From assembly GCA_900555705.1 (NCBI GenBank), contig USLV01000016.1, forward strand, positions 1 to 11,986: DNA of 11,986 nt, given 5' to 3'. Every line of letters starts with the position of its first letter. Position 1 is the first letter of the stretch. Under the pieces are notes generated by a model. That model did no database searches, had not been told where the DNA came from, and was given only the letters and a program-made list of their open reading frames with translations. The DNA is from an uncultured Oscillospiraceae bacterium. GTDB taxonomy: Bacteria; Bacillota; Clostridia; Oscillospirales; Acutalibacteraceae. Both the position numbers and the translations under genes were made by a program. Of this stretch, positions 5,865 through 11,986 are shown in pieces.

Positions 5865-5882
5865 TTGAAAGGAGATGAGGAG

Positions 5883-6527
5883 ATGATCCAATTGGAGGTA
5901 TGGGGGCCCTACGCCTGCTTTTCGAGGCCGGAGCTTTCGGTCGAACGGGTGTCGTATGATGTCCCCACCCCTTCCGCCGCCCGCGGCATCATCGATGCCA
6001 TCTATTATCACCCCGGCCTGTGCTGGCGGATCGATCGCATCCACGTGCTCAACCCCATCCGGTTCACCAACATCCGCCGGAACGAGGTCAAGAACAAGAT
6101 CTCGGCCAGAACCGTCCGCAGCGCCATGCAGGGGAGCGGCGAGCCGCTCTATCAGGTCACTTCGCAGGATATCGTCCAGCGCGCCGCCATGGTGCTGCAG
6201 GACGTACACTATGTCATCGAGGCGCATTTTGAGATGACCGATCAGGCTGCGCCGTCGGACAATCCCGGCAAATTTCAGGACATCGTCACCCGTCGAATGG
6301 CCAGAGGCCAGTGCTTCCATACACCCTATTTCGGCTGCCGGGAATTCCCGGTTTCTTTCCGCCCCTGGCCGGGCGGTCCTATCCCGGCCATCCCCGAGAC
6401 CCGCGACCTGGGGCTGATGCTATACGATATGGATTTTCGCGATCCCGGCGATATCACCCCGCTCTTTTTCCGTGCCCGACTGGAAAACGGGGTGCTGAAC
6501 GCGGCAGACTGTGAGGTGTTCCGATGA
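5883..6527 (+). CDS. cas5: Type I-C Cascade subunit and pre-crRNA endonuclease Cas5c
   Basis: In type I-C, which lacks Cas6, Cas5c (Cas5d) cuts the repeat hairpin and stays on the 5' handle of the crRNA. The 214-residue protein starts at ATG 5883, 8 bases after AAGGAG. It has the family opening LEVWGPYACFSRPELSVER and the signature YDVPTPSAARGIIDAIYYHP (25-44). A basic segment KNKISARTVRSAM follows at about 70-82. The C-terminal RRMARGQCFHTPYFGCREFP is near-invariant in the family. Y41 or Y42 probably corresponds to the active-site tyrosine; I cannot place the Lys-His pair described for the Bacillus halodurans enzyme (the likely spot reads Q106-D107). The gene is the first of the Cascade operon and overlaps cas8c by 4 bases. 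Its 5' region holds the putative self-target. Confidence 0.96.
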   Translation: MIQLEVWGPYACFSRPELSVERVSYDVPTPSAARGIIDAIYYHPGLCWRIDRIHVLNPIRFTNIRRNEVKNKISARTVRSAMQGSGEPLYQVTSQDIVQRAAMVLQDVHYVIEAHFEMTDQAAPSDNPGKFQDIVTRRMARGQCFHTPYFGCREFPVSFRPWPGGPIPAIPETRDLGLMLYDMDFRDPGDITPLFFRARLENGVLNAADCEVFR

Positions 6528-8251
6528 TTTTGCAGGCTCTGGTGCAGCACTATGAGGATTTGCTGGCACTCGGGGAAATCTCCCGCCCCGGCTGGGGCAA
6601 GGCAAAGGTGTCCTATGGACTCGAGCTCGCGGACGACGGCACGCTGCTCTCCCTCATCCCGCTCGAAACCGAGCAGCTCCGCGGCAACAAAACCGTGCTG
6701 GCGGCTCAGGAGCGGGAGGTGCCCATGCCGGTCAAACGCACCGTCGGCATCTCTGCGAATTTTTTGTGTGACAACAGCGGCTACCTGCTGGGAGCGGATG
6801 CCAAGGGCAAGCCGAAGCGCACTGCGCAGTGCTTTGCCGCCTGCAGGGAACTGCACGAGACGGTTCTCGCGGGTGTCCAGTCGGCGGCGGGACAGGCGGT
6901 GCTCGCATTTTTCGCGCGCTGGCAGCCGGAGGCGGCGGCCAGTCATCCGGCGCTTGCCCCATACTGGGAGGCGCTGATGAAGGGCGGCAACCTGATCTTC
7001 TGGCACAGATACCGACCGGTTTTCGATGACCCGGAGGTGCGGGCGCGCTGGCAGGCGCATTACGACGGCAAAGCCGGTGAGGGGGAAATCCGCTGCCTCG
7101 TGACCGGGCAAAAGGCGGCGCCGGAGGAGATTCATCCCGCCATCAAAGGGGTGCGGGGCGCGCAGTCCTCAGGGGCGGCGCTCGTCTCCTTCAATGCACC
7201 CGCCTTCTGGTCCTATGACCGGGAATACGGCGAAAACGCCCCGATCAGCGGCTATGCGGCCTTTGCGTATACAACAGCGCTGAACCACCTGCTCGCAGAC
7301 CGGGATCATGTACAGGTGATCGGCGACACCACCGTGGTCTGCTGGGCCATGGGCGGCCAGAGTGCTTATCAGGATTGCGGCCTCGAGATGCTCAACAGCG
7401 ATACCGATACTGAGCGGGATCTGCTGGATACACTTCGGAAGCTTGCAAAGGGGCAGAAGGTCGAATGGGACGATACACTGCTGGATCCCGATATGACCTT
7501 CTATGTGCTGGGGCTGTCGCCCAATGCCGCCCGACTCTCGGTGCGGTTTTTCTGGCAGAACAGCTTTGGCGCTTTTACACGCAATATACTCGCACATTAC
7601 GAGCGGCTGGAGATGATTCGACCGGCCTATGAGAAGCGGCCGCGGCTCTCGATCGGATCCATCCTGTGGGAGACGGTCAACCGCAAGGCGAGCAGGCCCG
7701 AGCCGCCGCATCAACTCGCGGGCAGCCTGCTACTTTCCATTCTCAACAATACTGCCTATCCCGCCACGTTGCTGAACAACGTCATGCTGCGCATCCGCGC
7801 GGAGAAAGAGATCAGCTGGGGGCGAGCGTCGATCGTGAAGGCCTATTACTTGCGGAACACAAATTCAAACTGTCCGGAGGAGATTTTGATGGAAAAGTGC
7901 AACGAACAGTCGAGTTACATGCCCTATGTGCTGGGACGGCTCTTTGCGGTGCTGGAGGCGCTGCAAAGGGCGGCCAATCCCGACATCAACACCACGATCA
8001 AGGATCGCTATTTCAATGCTGCCTCCACAATGCCGGAAATGGTCTTTCCGACCATCCTTCGTCTGGCACAGAATCATCTGAAGAAGCTGAAAGATGGCCA
8101 GAAAATTTACTATGACAAACAGATTACGGAGTTGATGGCCAGAATCACTGAGACATATCCCGCACGAATGGATCTGCCGGAGCAGGGCGCTTTTCAGATC
8201 GGCTATTATCATCAGGTACAAAAAAACTACACCAAAAAGGAGGACAAGTAA
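6524..8251 (+). CDS. cas8c: Type I-C Cascade large subunit Cas8c (Csd1)
   Basis: Cas8c recognises the PAM and opens the target duplex in Cascade. The 575-residue protein begins MILQALVQHYEDLLALGEI, the standard Cas8c N-terminus. It carries the family core CLVTGQKAAPEEIHPAIKGV (from about 191) and GAQSSGAALVSFNAPAFWSY (from 212), then NAPIS and AYTTALNHLL. The length is normal for the family. The start ATG overlaps the cas5c stop as ATGA, so translation is probably coupled. The last 120 residues are also an independent product, Cas11c, because of a strong internal ribosome site and start at 7889. A GGAGG site inside its 3' end serves cas7c. Confidence 0.96.
   Translation: MILQALVQHYEDLLALGEISRPGWGKAKVSYGLELADDGTLLSLIPLETEQLRGNKTVLAAQEREVPMPVKRTVGISANFLCDNSGYLLGADAKGKPKRTAQCFAACRELHETVLAGVQSAAGQAVLAFFARWQPEAAASHPALAPYWEALMKGGNLIFWHRYRPVFDDPEVRARWQAHYDGKAGEGEIRCLVTGQKAAPEEIHPAIKGVRGAQSSGAALVSFNAPAFWSYDREYGENAPISGYAAFAYTTALNHLLADRDHVQVIGDTTVVCWAMGGQSAYQDCGLEMLNSDTDTERDLLDTLRKLAKGQKVEWDDTLLDPDMTFYVLGLSPNAARLSVRFFWQNSFGAFTRNILAHYERLEMIRPAYEKRPRLSIGSILWETVNRKASRPEPPHQLAGSLLLSILNNTAYPATLLNNVMLRIRAEKEISWGRASIVKAYYLRNTNSNCPEEILMEKCNEQSSYMPYVLGRLFAVLEALQRAANPDINTTIKDRYFNAASTMPEMVFPTILRLAQNHLKKLKDGQKIYYDKQITELMARITETYPARMDLPEQGAFQIGYYHQVQKNYTKKEDK
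7889..8251 (+). CDS. cas11c: Cas11c small subunit from an internal start within cas8c
   Basis: Within cas8c and in the same frame, GGAGGAG (7876-7882) stands 8 bases (from the GGAGG core) before ATG 7889, which is codon 456. The resulting 120-residue protein begins MEKCNEQSSYMPYVLGRLFA and is mostly helical, with ATIKDRYF-like (TTIKDRYFNAAS) and PEMVFPTILRL segments. It matches in size and position the separately translated Cas11c of other type I-C systems, where several copies line the inner belly of Cascade and stabilise the non-target strand. Such a perfect ribosome site inside a gene is unlikely by chance. Translation itself is not shown. Confidence 0.85.
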   Translation: MEKCNEQSSYMPYVLGRLFAVLEALQRAANPDINTTIKDRYFNAASTMPEMVFPTILRLAQNHLKKLKDGQKIYYDKQITELMARITETYPARMDLPEQGAFQIGYYHQVQKNYTKKEDK

Positions 8252-9133
8252 ATGTCTGCACCCATTCAAAATCGCTATGATTTCGTGATTCTCTTCGATG
8301 TGGAGAACGGCAACCCCAACGGCGACCCCGACGCCGGTAACATGCCCCGGGTGGATCCTGAGACGGGAACCGGACTGGTCACAGACGTCTGCCTGAAACG
8401 GAAGATCCGCAACTATGTGGAAACGGTGCGCGAGGGAGACGAGCACTGTCAGATTTATATCAAGGAACAGGTTCCACTCAACAAGAGTGACCAAAAGGCG
8501 CTGGATCATCTGGGGGTCGTCGGCGACCTCAAGGCCGCCAAAAAGGACGATGCCGAGCTGGATCGGAGGATCCGGGATTACATGTGCGAGCATTTTTATG
8601 ACATCCGGACCTTCGGCGCGGTGATGACCACCTTTGTAAAGGGTGGCCTGAACTGCGGTCAGGTGCGCGGGCCGGTGCAGCTGGGCTTTGCCCGCTCGGT
8701 TGATCCGATTGTGCCGCAGGAAATCACCATCACCCGTGTTGCCATCACCAGGCCGGAGGATGCCGAAAAGAAAAACACGATGGGCAACAAGTACATCGTC
8801 CCCTATGGCCTCTATCGGGCGGAGGGCTATGTCTCGGCGAACCTGGCCCGCAGGACCACCGGCTTTTCCGAGGAGGATCTGGCACTTTTGTGGGAGGCGA
8901 TCCTCAACATGTTCGAAATCGACCACAGTGCCGCCCGGGGCAAGATGGTGGTGCGGGAGCTGATTGTCTTCCGCCACGACTCCGAGCTCGGCAACGCGCC
9001 GTCCTATCGACTCTTTGAGGCGGTACAGGTGACGCGCAAGCCCGATGTGAAGATCCCGCGCTGCTATGGCGACTATACCGTCACGGTGCCGGACACCCTG
9101 CCGGAAGGGGTCACCTGCACGAGGATGTGCTGA
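8252..9133 (+). CDS. cas7: Type I-C Cascade backbone protein Cas7c (Csd2)
   Basis: Cas7c polymerises along the crRNA spacer to form the Cascade backbone; its thumb kinks every sixth base out of the duplex. The 293-residue protein has the invariant start NRYDFVILFDVENGNPNGDP and the following LVTDVCLKRKIRNYV. Also present are YDIRTFGAVM, a GQVRGPVQLGFARSVDPI segment and NKYIVPYGLYRAEGYVSA, all typical of the subtype. ATG 8252 comes directly after the cas8c stop, with AAAAAGGAGG upstream. This is one of the strongest ribosome sites of the operon and fits the need for about seven copies per complex. The end overlaps the cas4 start by one base. Confidence 0.97.
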   Translation: MSAPIQNRYDFVILFDVENGNPNGDPDAGNMPRVDPETGTGLVTDVCLKRKIRNYVETVREGDEHCQIYIKEQVPLNKSDQKALDHLGVVGDLKAAKKDDAELDRRIRDYMCEHFYDIRTFGAVMTTFVKGGLNCGQVRGPVQLGFARSVDPIVPQEITITRVAITRPEDAEKKNTMGNKYIVPYGLYRAEGYVSANLARRTTGFSEEDLALLWEAILNMFEIDHSAARGKMVVRELIVFRHDSELGNAPSYRLFEAVQVTRKPDVKIPRCYGDYTVTVPDTLPEGVTCTRMC

Positions 9134-9801
9134 TGGACGGGCGAGAGGAGGAGTATCTCGCCATGTCCGGCATCCAGCACTTCTCCTTCTGCCGACGGCA
9201 GTGGGCCCTGATCTGTCTGGAACAGCAGTGGGCGGAAAATTTGCGCACAACCGAGGGCAAGCTCGAGCACGACCGCTGTCACGATGAGGGCCTGTCCGAA
9301 AAGCGCGGTGATCTGCTGATTGTGCGCGGCATGCGGGTGATCTCCCATCGGCTGCGTCTCACCGGCAACTGTGATGTGGTAGAGTTTCGCGTCTCTGCGG
9401 ACGGCGTGCCGTTGCAGGGACGGGAGGGTTGCTGGCAGCCTTTGCCGGTCGAGTATAAGCATGGCCATTCCAAAGAGAATGATGCCGACCGTCTGCAGCT
9501 CTGTGCACAGGCGATGGCGCTCGAGGAAATGTTGGTCTGCGAGATTCCCGGTGGCGCGCTCTTTTATCAGGAGACCCGCCGCCGGGAGCCGGTGACGTTC
9601 TCGCCGGAGCTGCGCGCGCTCACCCAAAAGATGGCGGCGGAGATGAACGACTGCTTTGTCCGCGGCCATACACCGAAGGTGCGTCCCGGCAGGCACTGTA
9701 ACGCCTGCTCACTGAAAGAGCAATGCCTGCCCCGACTCTGCGGCAGGCTGGATGCGCAGCGGTATATCCGGGAACACCTGTCCGGTGGGGAGGGTATATG
9801 A
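9133..9801 (+). CDS. cas4: CRISPR adaptation exonuclease Cas4
   Basis: Cas4 trims prespacers and selects those with a correct PAM, working with Cas1-Cas2. The 222-residue protein is a RecB-like nuclease with a 4Fe-4S cluster. Cluster cysteines are C20 (FCRRQW) and C189, C192, C198 in CNACSLKEQC. Nuclease residues appear as H46, D81 (CDVVEF) and E107/K109 (PVEYKHG), followed by a DRLQLCAQ motif at about 119-126. ATG 9133 overlaps the cas7c stop (TGATG) and has GAGG 8 bases upstream. A GTG at 9127 is too close to that site. Cas4 is not fused to Cas1 here. Confidence 0.95.
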   Translation: MDGREEEYLAMSGIQHFSFCRRQWALICLEQQWAENLRTTEGKLEHDRCHDEGLSEKRGDLLIVRGMRVISHRLRLTGNCDVVEFRVSADGVPLQGREGCWQPLPVEYKHGHSKENDADRLQLCAQAMALEEMLVCEIPGGALFYQETRRREPVTFSPELRALTQKMAAEMNDCFVRGHTPKVRPGRHCNACSLKEQCLPRLCGRLDAQRYIREHLSGGEGI

Positions 9802-10829
9802 GACATCTGCTGAACACCCTGTTTGTACTGACCGAAGACAACTATCTGGCGCTGGAGGGAGAAACCGTTGTGGTTAACCGCCGCGATGCCGAGCCGGTTC
9901 GGTTTCCGCTGCATACCCTGGAGGGCATACTGTGCTTCACCTATCCCGGTGCCAGCCCGGCGCTGATGGGGGCCTGTGCGGAGCGGGGCATCGATCTCTG
10001 CTTTTTCAGTCCGCGCGGCAAATTTCTGGCGCGGACGACCGGTGAGGAACGGGGAAATGTGCTGCTTCGGCGGCAGCAATACCGCATTGCCGACAACGAG
10101 GAGGCGAGCTGCCGGTATGCCGCCGGGTTTCTGCTGGGCAAGGTCTATAACAGTCGATGGGTTCTCGAGCGTGCCACACGGGATCATCCCCAGCGCGTAC
10201 CGGTCGAACGGCTCAAGGAGCTGTCTGCCCAACTCGGGGCGGCGCTGCCGTCCATCCGGGACTGCCGGGAGCCGGAACAGCTTCTGGGGCTGGAGGGGGA
10301 AACCGCCAAAGGCTATTTCGAGGGCTTCAGCCATCTTGTATTGCAGCAGCGGGAGGAGTTCGCGTTTCATGGCCGCAGCAGGCGGCCACCGCTCGATAAC
10401 ATCAACGCGTTGCTCTCGTTTGCCTATACCCTGCTGGCGCGGGAATGTGCTGCTGCGTTGGAGGGGGTGGGGCTGGATCCCTATGTCGGCTTTCTGCATC
10501 GGGCGCGGCCGGGACGAAGAAGTCTCGCGCTGGATCTGATGGAGGAGCTGCGGAGCGTATATGCCGATCGGCTGGTACTCAGCTGTGTCAACCAGAAGAG
10601 CATCAACGCCGGTCACCTGCAAAAGCAGGAAAATGGCGCCGTGCTGCTGACCGATGAGGGACGTCGGGTTTTTCTGGCAGCATGGCAGCAGAAGAAGCAG
10701 GAGCAGATCACTCACCCGTTTCTGGGAGAAAAGCTGCCGTGGGGGCTGGTGCCGCATGTACAGGCGCTATTGCTCGCGCGTACACTTCGCGGGGATCTGG
10801 AAGAGTATCCGCCGTTTTTCTGGAAGTGA
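9798..10829 (+). CDS. cas1: CRISPR integrase Cas1
   Basis: Cas1 forms a complex with Cas2 and inserts new spacers at the leader end of the array. The 343-residue protein has the N-terminal beta domain (FVLTEDNYLALEGETVVV) and the C-terminal helical integrase domain. Metal-binding residues are E166 (GLEGETAKGYF), H234 (GFLHRARPGR) and D246 with nearby E249/E250 (LALDLMEEL). ATG 9798 overlaps the cas4 stop as ATGA, with GGGGAGGG just upstream. An apparent upstream extension to 9723 only reads into cas4 in another frame. All catalytic residues are present. Confidence 0.97.
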   Translation: MRHLLNTLFVLTEDNYLALEGETVVVNRRDAEPVRFPLHTLEGILCFTYPGASPALMGACAERGIDLCFFSPRGKFLARTTGEERGNVLLRRQQYRIADNEEASCRYAAGFLLGKVYNSRWVLERATRDHPQRVPVERLKELSAQLGAALPSIRDCREPEQLLGLEGETAKGYFEGFSHLVLQQREEFAFHGRSRRPPLDNINALLSFAYTLLARECAAALEGVGLDPYVGFLHRARPGRRSLALDLMEELRSVYADRLVLSCVNQKSINAGHLQKQENGAVLLTDEGRRVFLAAWQQKKQEQITHPFLGEKLPWGLVPHVQALLLARTLRGDLEEYPPFFWK

Positions 10830-10840
10830 GGAGAGGGGAT

Positions 10841-11131
10841 ATGCTGGTACTCATCACCTATGATGTCAATACCGAAACACCGGCCGGCCGCCGCAGACTG
10901 CGGAAAATCGCCAGGGTTTGCGTCGACCATGGCCAGCGTGTGCAGAATTCCGTATTCGAATGCCTGCTGGATGCCGCGCAGTTTGCCGCGCTCAAAGCGG
11001 AACTGATCCGGCTGATGGACCCAAAACAGGACAGCCTGCGATTTTATCAGCTCGGCAATCGTTATCAGAATCGTGTGGAGCATGTTGGTCTGCATCCCGA
11101 ATTTGCACAGGATGATTTGCTGCTGGTATAG
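10841..11131 (+). CDS. cas2: CRISPR adaptation protein Cas2
   Basis: Cas2 is the dimeric scaffold that holds two Cas1 dimers and the prespacer. The 96-residue protein has the ferredoxin-like start MLVLITYDVNTETPAGRRRL with D8 in YDVNT. It continues with RVQNSVFECLLDAAQF and the late strand LRFYQLGN. ATG 10841 follows GAGGAGAGGGG, 11 bases after the cas1 stop. It is the last gene of the operon, and the array leader follows at once without a clear terminator. Confidence 0.96.
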   Translation: MLVLITYDVNTETPAGRRRLRKIARVCVDHGQRVQNSVFECLLDAAQFAALKAELIRLMDPKQDSLRFYQLGNRYQNRVEHVGLHPEFAQDDLLLV

Positions 11132-11295
11132 GCTGGTGCGAACGGGAAGTGATCATGAAATCCTTTGGGGGTTCGCACTAGGAATATCTGCGATTTTTCC
11201 CGGAAGGTTTCCCGGACGCGGCCCATAGCATAAGAAAATTGTGTATTTTGATGCATGAGCGCATCAAAATCAGGGGAAGATTCTCCCTTTTTGCT
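11132..11295 (+). promoter_or_regulatory. CRISPR leader
   Basis: This 164-bp non-coding stretch separates cas2 from the first repeat. It should hold the array promoter and the site that directs spacer integration. It contains an 8-bp inverted repeat GTGCGAAC (11136-11143)/GTTCGCAC (11171-11178), a motif type I-C leaders commonly carry. It also has a 9-bp direct repeat TTTCCCGGA (11196-11204 and 11208-11216) and a longer palindrome at 11245-11270. I see no consensus promoter. Confidence 0.85.
11245..11270. repeat. Leader palindrome next to the array
   Basis: ATTTTGATGC (11245-11254) and GCATCAAAAT (11261-11270) are perfect 10-bp arms around ATGAGC, ending 25 bp before the first repeat. It may be a protein-binding site or an RNA hairpin. 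It lacks a following T-run, so it is not a plain terminator. Confidence 0.7.
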
Positions 11296-11986
11296 GTCGC
11301 CCTCCGCACGGAGGGCGTGGATTGAAATCGGTTACAACATCTTGGCGGCAATAATCTTTGAAAAGTCGCCCTCCGCACGGAGGGCGTGGATTGAAATAAA
11401 GCTATCTGCTTGTCGAGCAGGTGACGCACAAGGTCGCCCTCCGCACGGAGGGCGTGGATTGAAATCAGGAACCGGTGCCCTTGTGCGTCAGCGATGTCGT
11501 CGCCCTCCGCACGGAGGGCGTGGATTGAAATGGCCGAAAAGTGTCCGTCAATCGCGGATGTCCGACTGTCGCCCTCCGCACGGAGGGCGTGGATTGAAAT
11601 ACTTTTGGAGGGATTCTAATGCATTTAGATATATAGTCGCCCTCCGCACGGAGGGCGTGGATTGAAATGCGTATCGTCTGTTGACCTCCACGCTGGTGTG
11701 CGTGTCGCCCTCCGCACGGAGGGCGTGGATTGAAATCCGGCTATACAAGTGGGGGAGACCGTCTTGCTTTGTCGCCCTCCGCACGGAGGGCGTGGATTGA
11801 AATGGCAATATGCCAAACTCTGTCGGTCGCAGATCGTGTCGCCCTCCGCACGGAGGGCGTGGATTGAAATCATCGGATTCACCGGTATCGATGACCAGGG
11901 TGCAGGTCGCCCTCCGCACGGAGGGCGTGGATTGAAATGTCTATTATGGATCTGCCATCCTCACCGAGGAGGCGTCGCCCTCCGCA
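11296..11986 (+). CRISPR. Type I-C CRISPR array, ten full repeats plus one cut by the window end
   Basis: Ten identical 33-bp repeats begin at 11296, 11365, 11433, 11499, 11568, 11636, 11704, 11771, 11838 and 11906. An eleventh starts at 11974 and is cut after 13 bases. Each begins GTCGCCCTCC, has the stem GCCCTCC/GGAGGGC around GCAC, and ends GTGGATTGAAAT, the classic I-C handle. The ten spacers are 36, 35, 33, 36, 35, 35, 34, 34, 35 and 35 bases and all differ. The array lies leader-proximal after cas2, so the newest spacers come first. Perfect repeats suggest the array is active and that its far end is not reached. No spacer obviously matches this window. Confidence 0.99.

Noticed and set aside
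5637..5882. A CreT-type toxin gene paired with the crRNA-like RNA
   Set aside because: No small reading frame with a ribosome site is visible in the gap; the matched promoter belongs to cas5c, which fits a cas-regulating RNA rather than a toxin-antitoxin pair.
7865..9250. 461-codon minus-strand open frame opposite cas8c, cas7c and cas4
   Set aside because: It spans three confident genes on the plus strand, shows no domain and is typical of antisense frames in GC-rich DNA.
9723..9797. N-terminal extension of Cas1 by 25 residues
   Set aside because: It lies within the cas4 reading frame; ATG 9798 has a ribosome site, an ATGA overlap and the conserved Cas1 start.
11255..11919. Open frames on both strands over the array with repeated SARRAWIEI or FNPRPPCGG
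   Set aside because: The peptide repeats are translations of the CRISPR repeats, not proteins.

Overview
The window looks like a contig from a GC-rich Gram-positive bacterium, most likely a gut-type Clostridia. The signs are strong GGAGG ribosome sites, U-run terminators, TTGACA/TATAAT promoters, and type I-C Cas proteins of Firmicutes character. The taxon is an inference. The first 16 bases are a Tn5 (Nextera) mosaic-end remnant, so real sequence starts at about position 17.

Layout: positions 17-357 (minus) hold a decayed GrpB-family gene. Positions 426-671 (minus) hold a small XRE-type repressor with its own candidate operator. Positions 911-2758 hold a 615-residue protein of unknown function with a C-terminal discoidin-like (F5/8 type C) domain. 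Positions 2781-3023 hold a short FG-GAP/VCBS-repeat remnant. A tRNA-Arg(CCG) follows at 3128-3204 with its promoter and terminator.

From 3356 to the right edge lies a complete type I-C CRISPR-Cas locus. cas3 has its own consensus promoter. cas5c-cas8c(cas11c)-cas7c-cas4-cas1-cas2 form a tightly packed operon with its own promoter. After it come a leader and an array of ten full identical 33-bp repeats plus one cut by the window end. Cascade (Cas5c, Cas7c, Cas8c, and Cas11c made from an internal start in cas8c) would find targets, Cas3 would degrade them, and Cas4-Cas1-Cas2 would add spacers.

The most interesting element sits in the 246-bp gap between cas3 and cas5c. On the minus strand there is a promoter (TTGCAA-16-TATAAT), then at the predicted RNA start a solitary diverged CRISPR repeat whose stem has compensatory changes, then a spacer-like segment, then an intrinsic terminator. 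The spacer-like segment matches the 5' region of the cas5c operon directly after a TTC PAM. Over the first 15 positions the only mismatches are at 6 and 12, the flipped-out positions that type I Cascade does not read. This is the architecture expected of a crRNA-like RNA that guides Cascade to repress its own operon (CreR-like). As far as I know such RNAs are best described for other subtypes, so a I-C example deserves testing.
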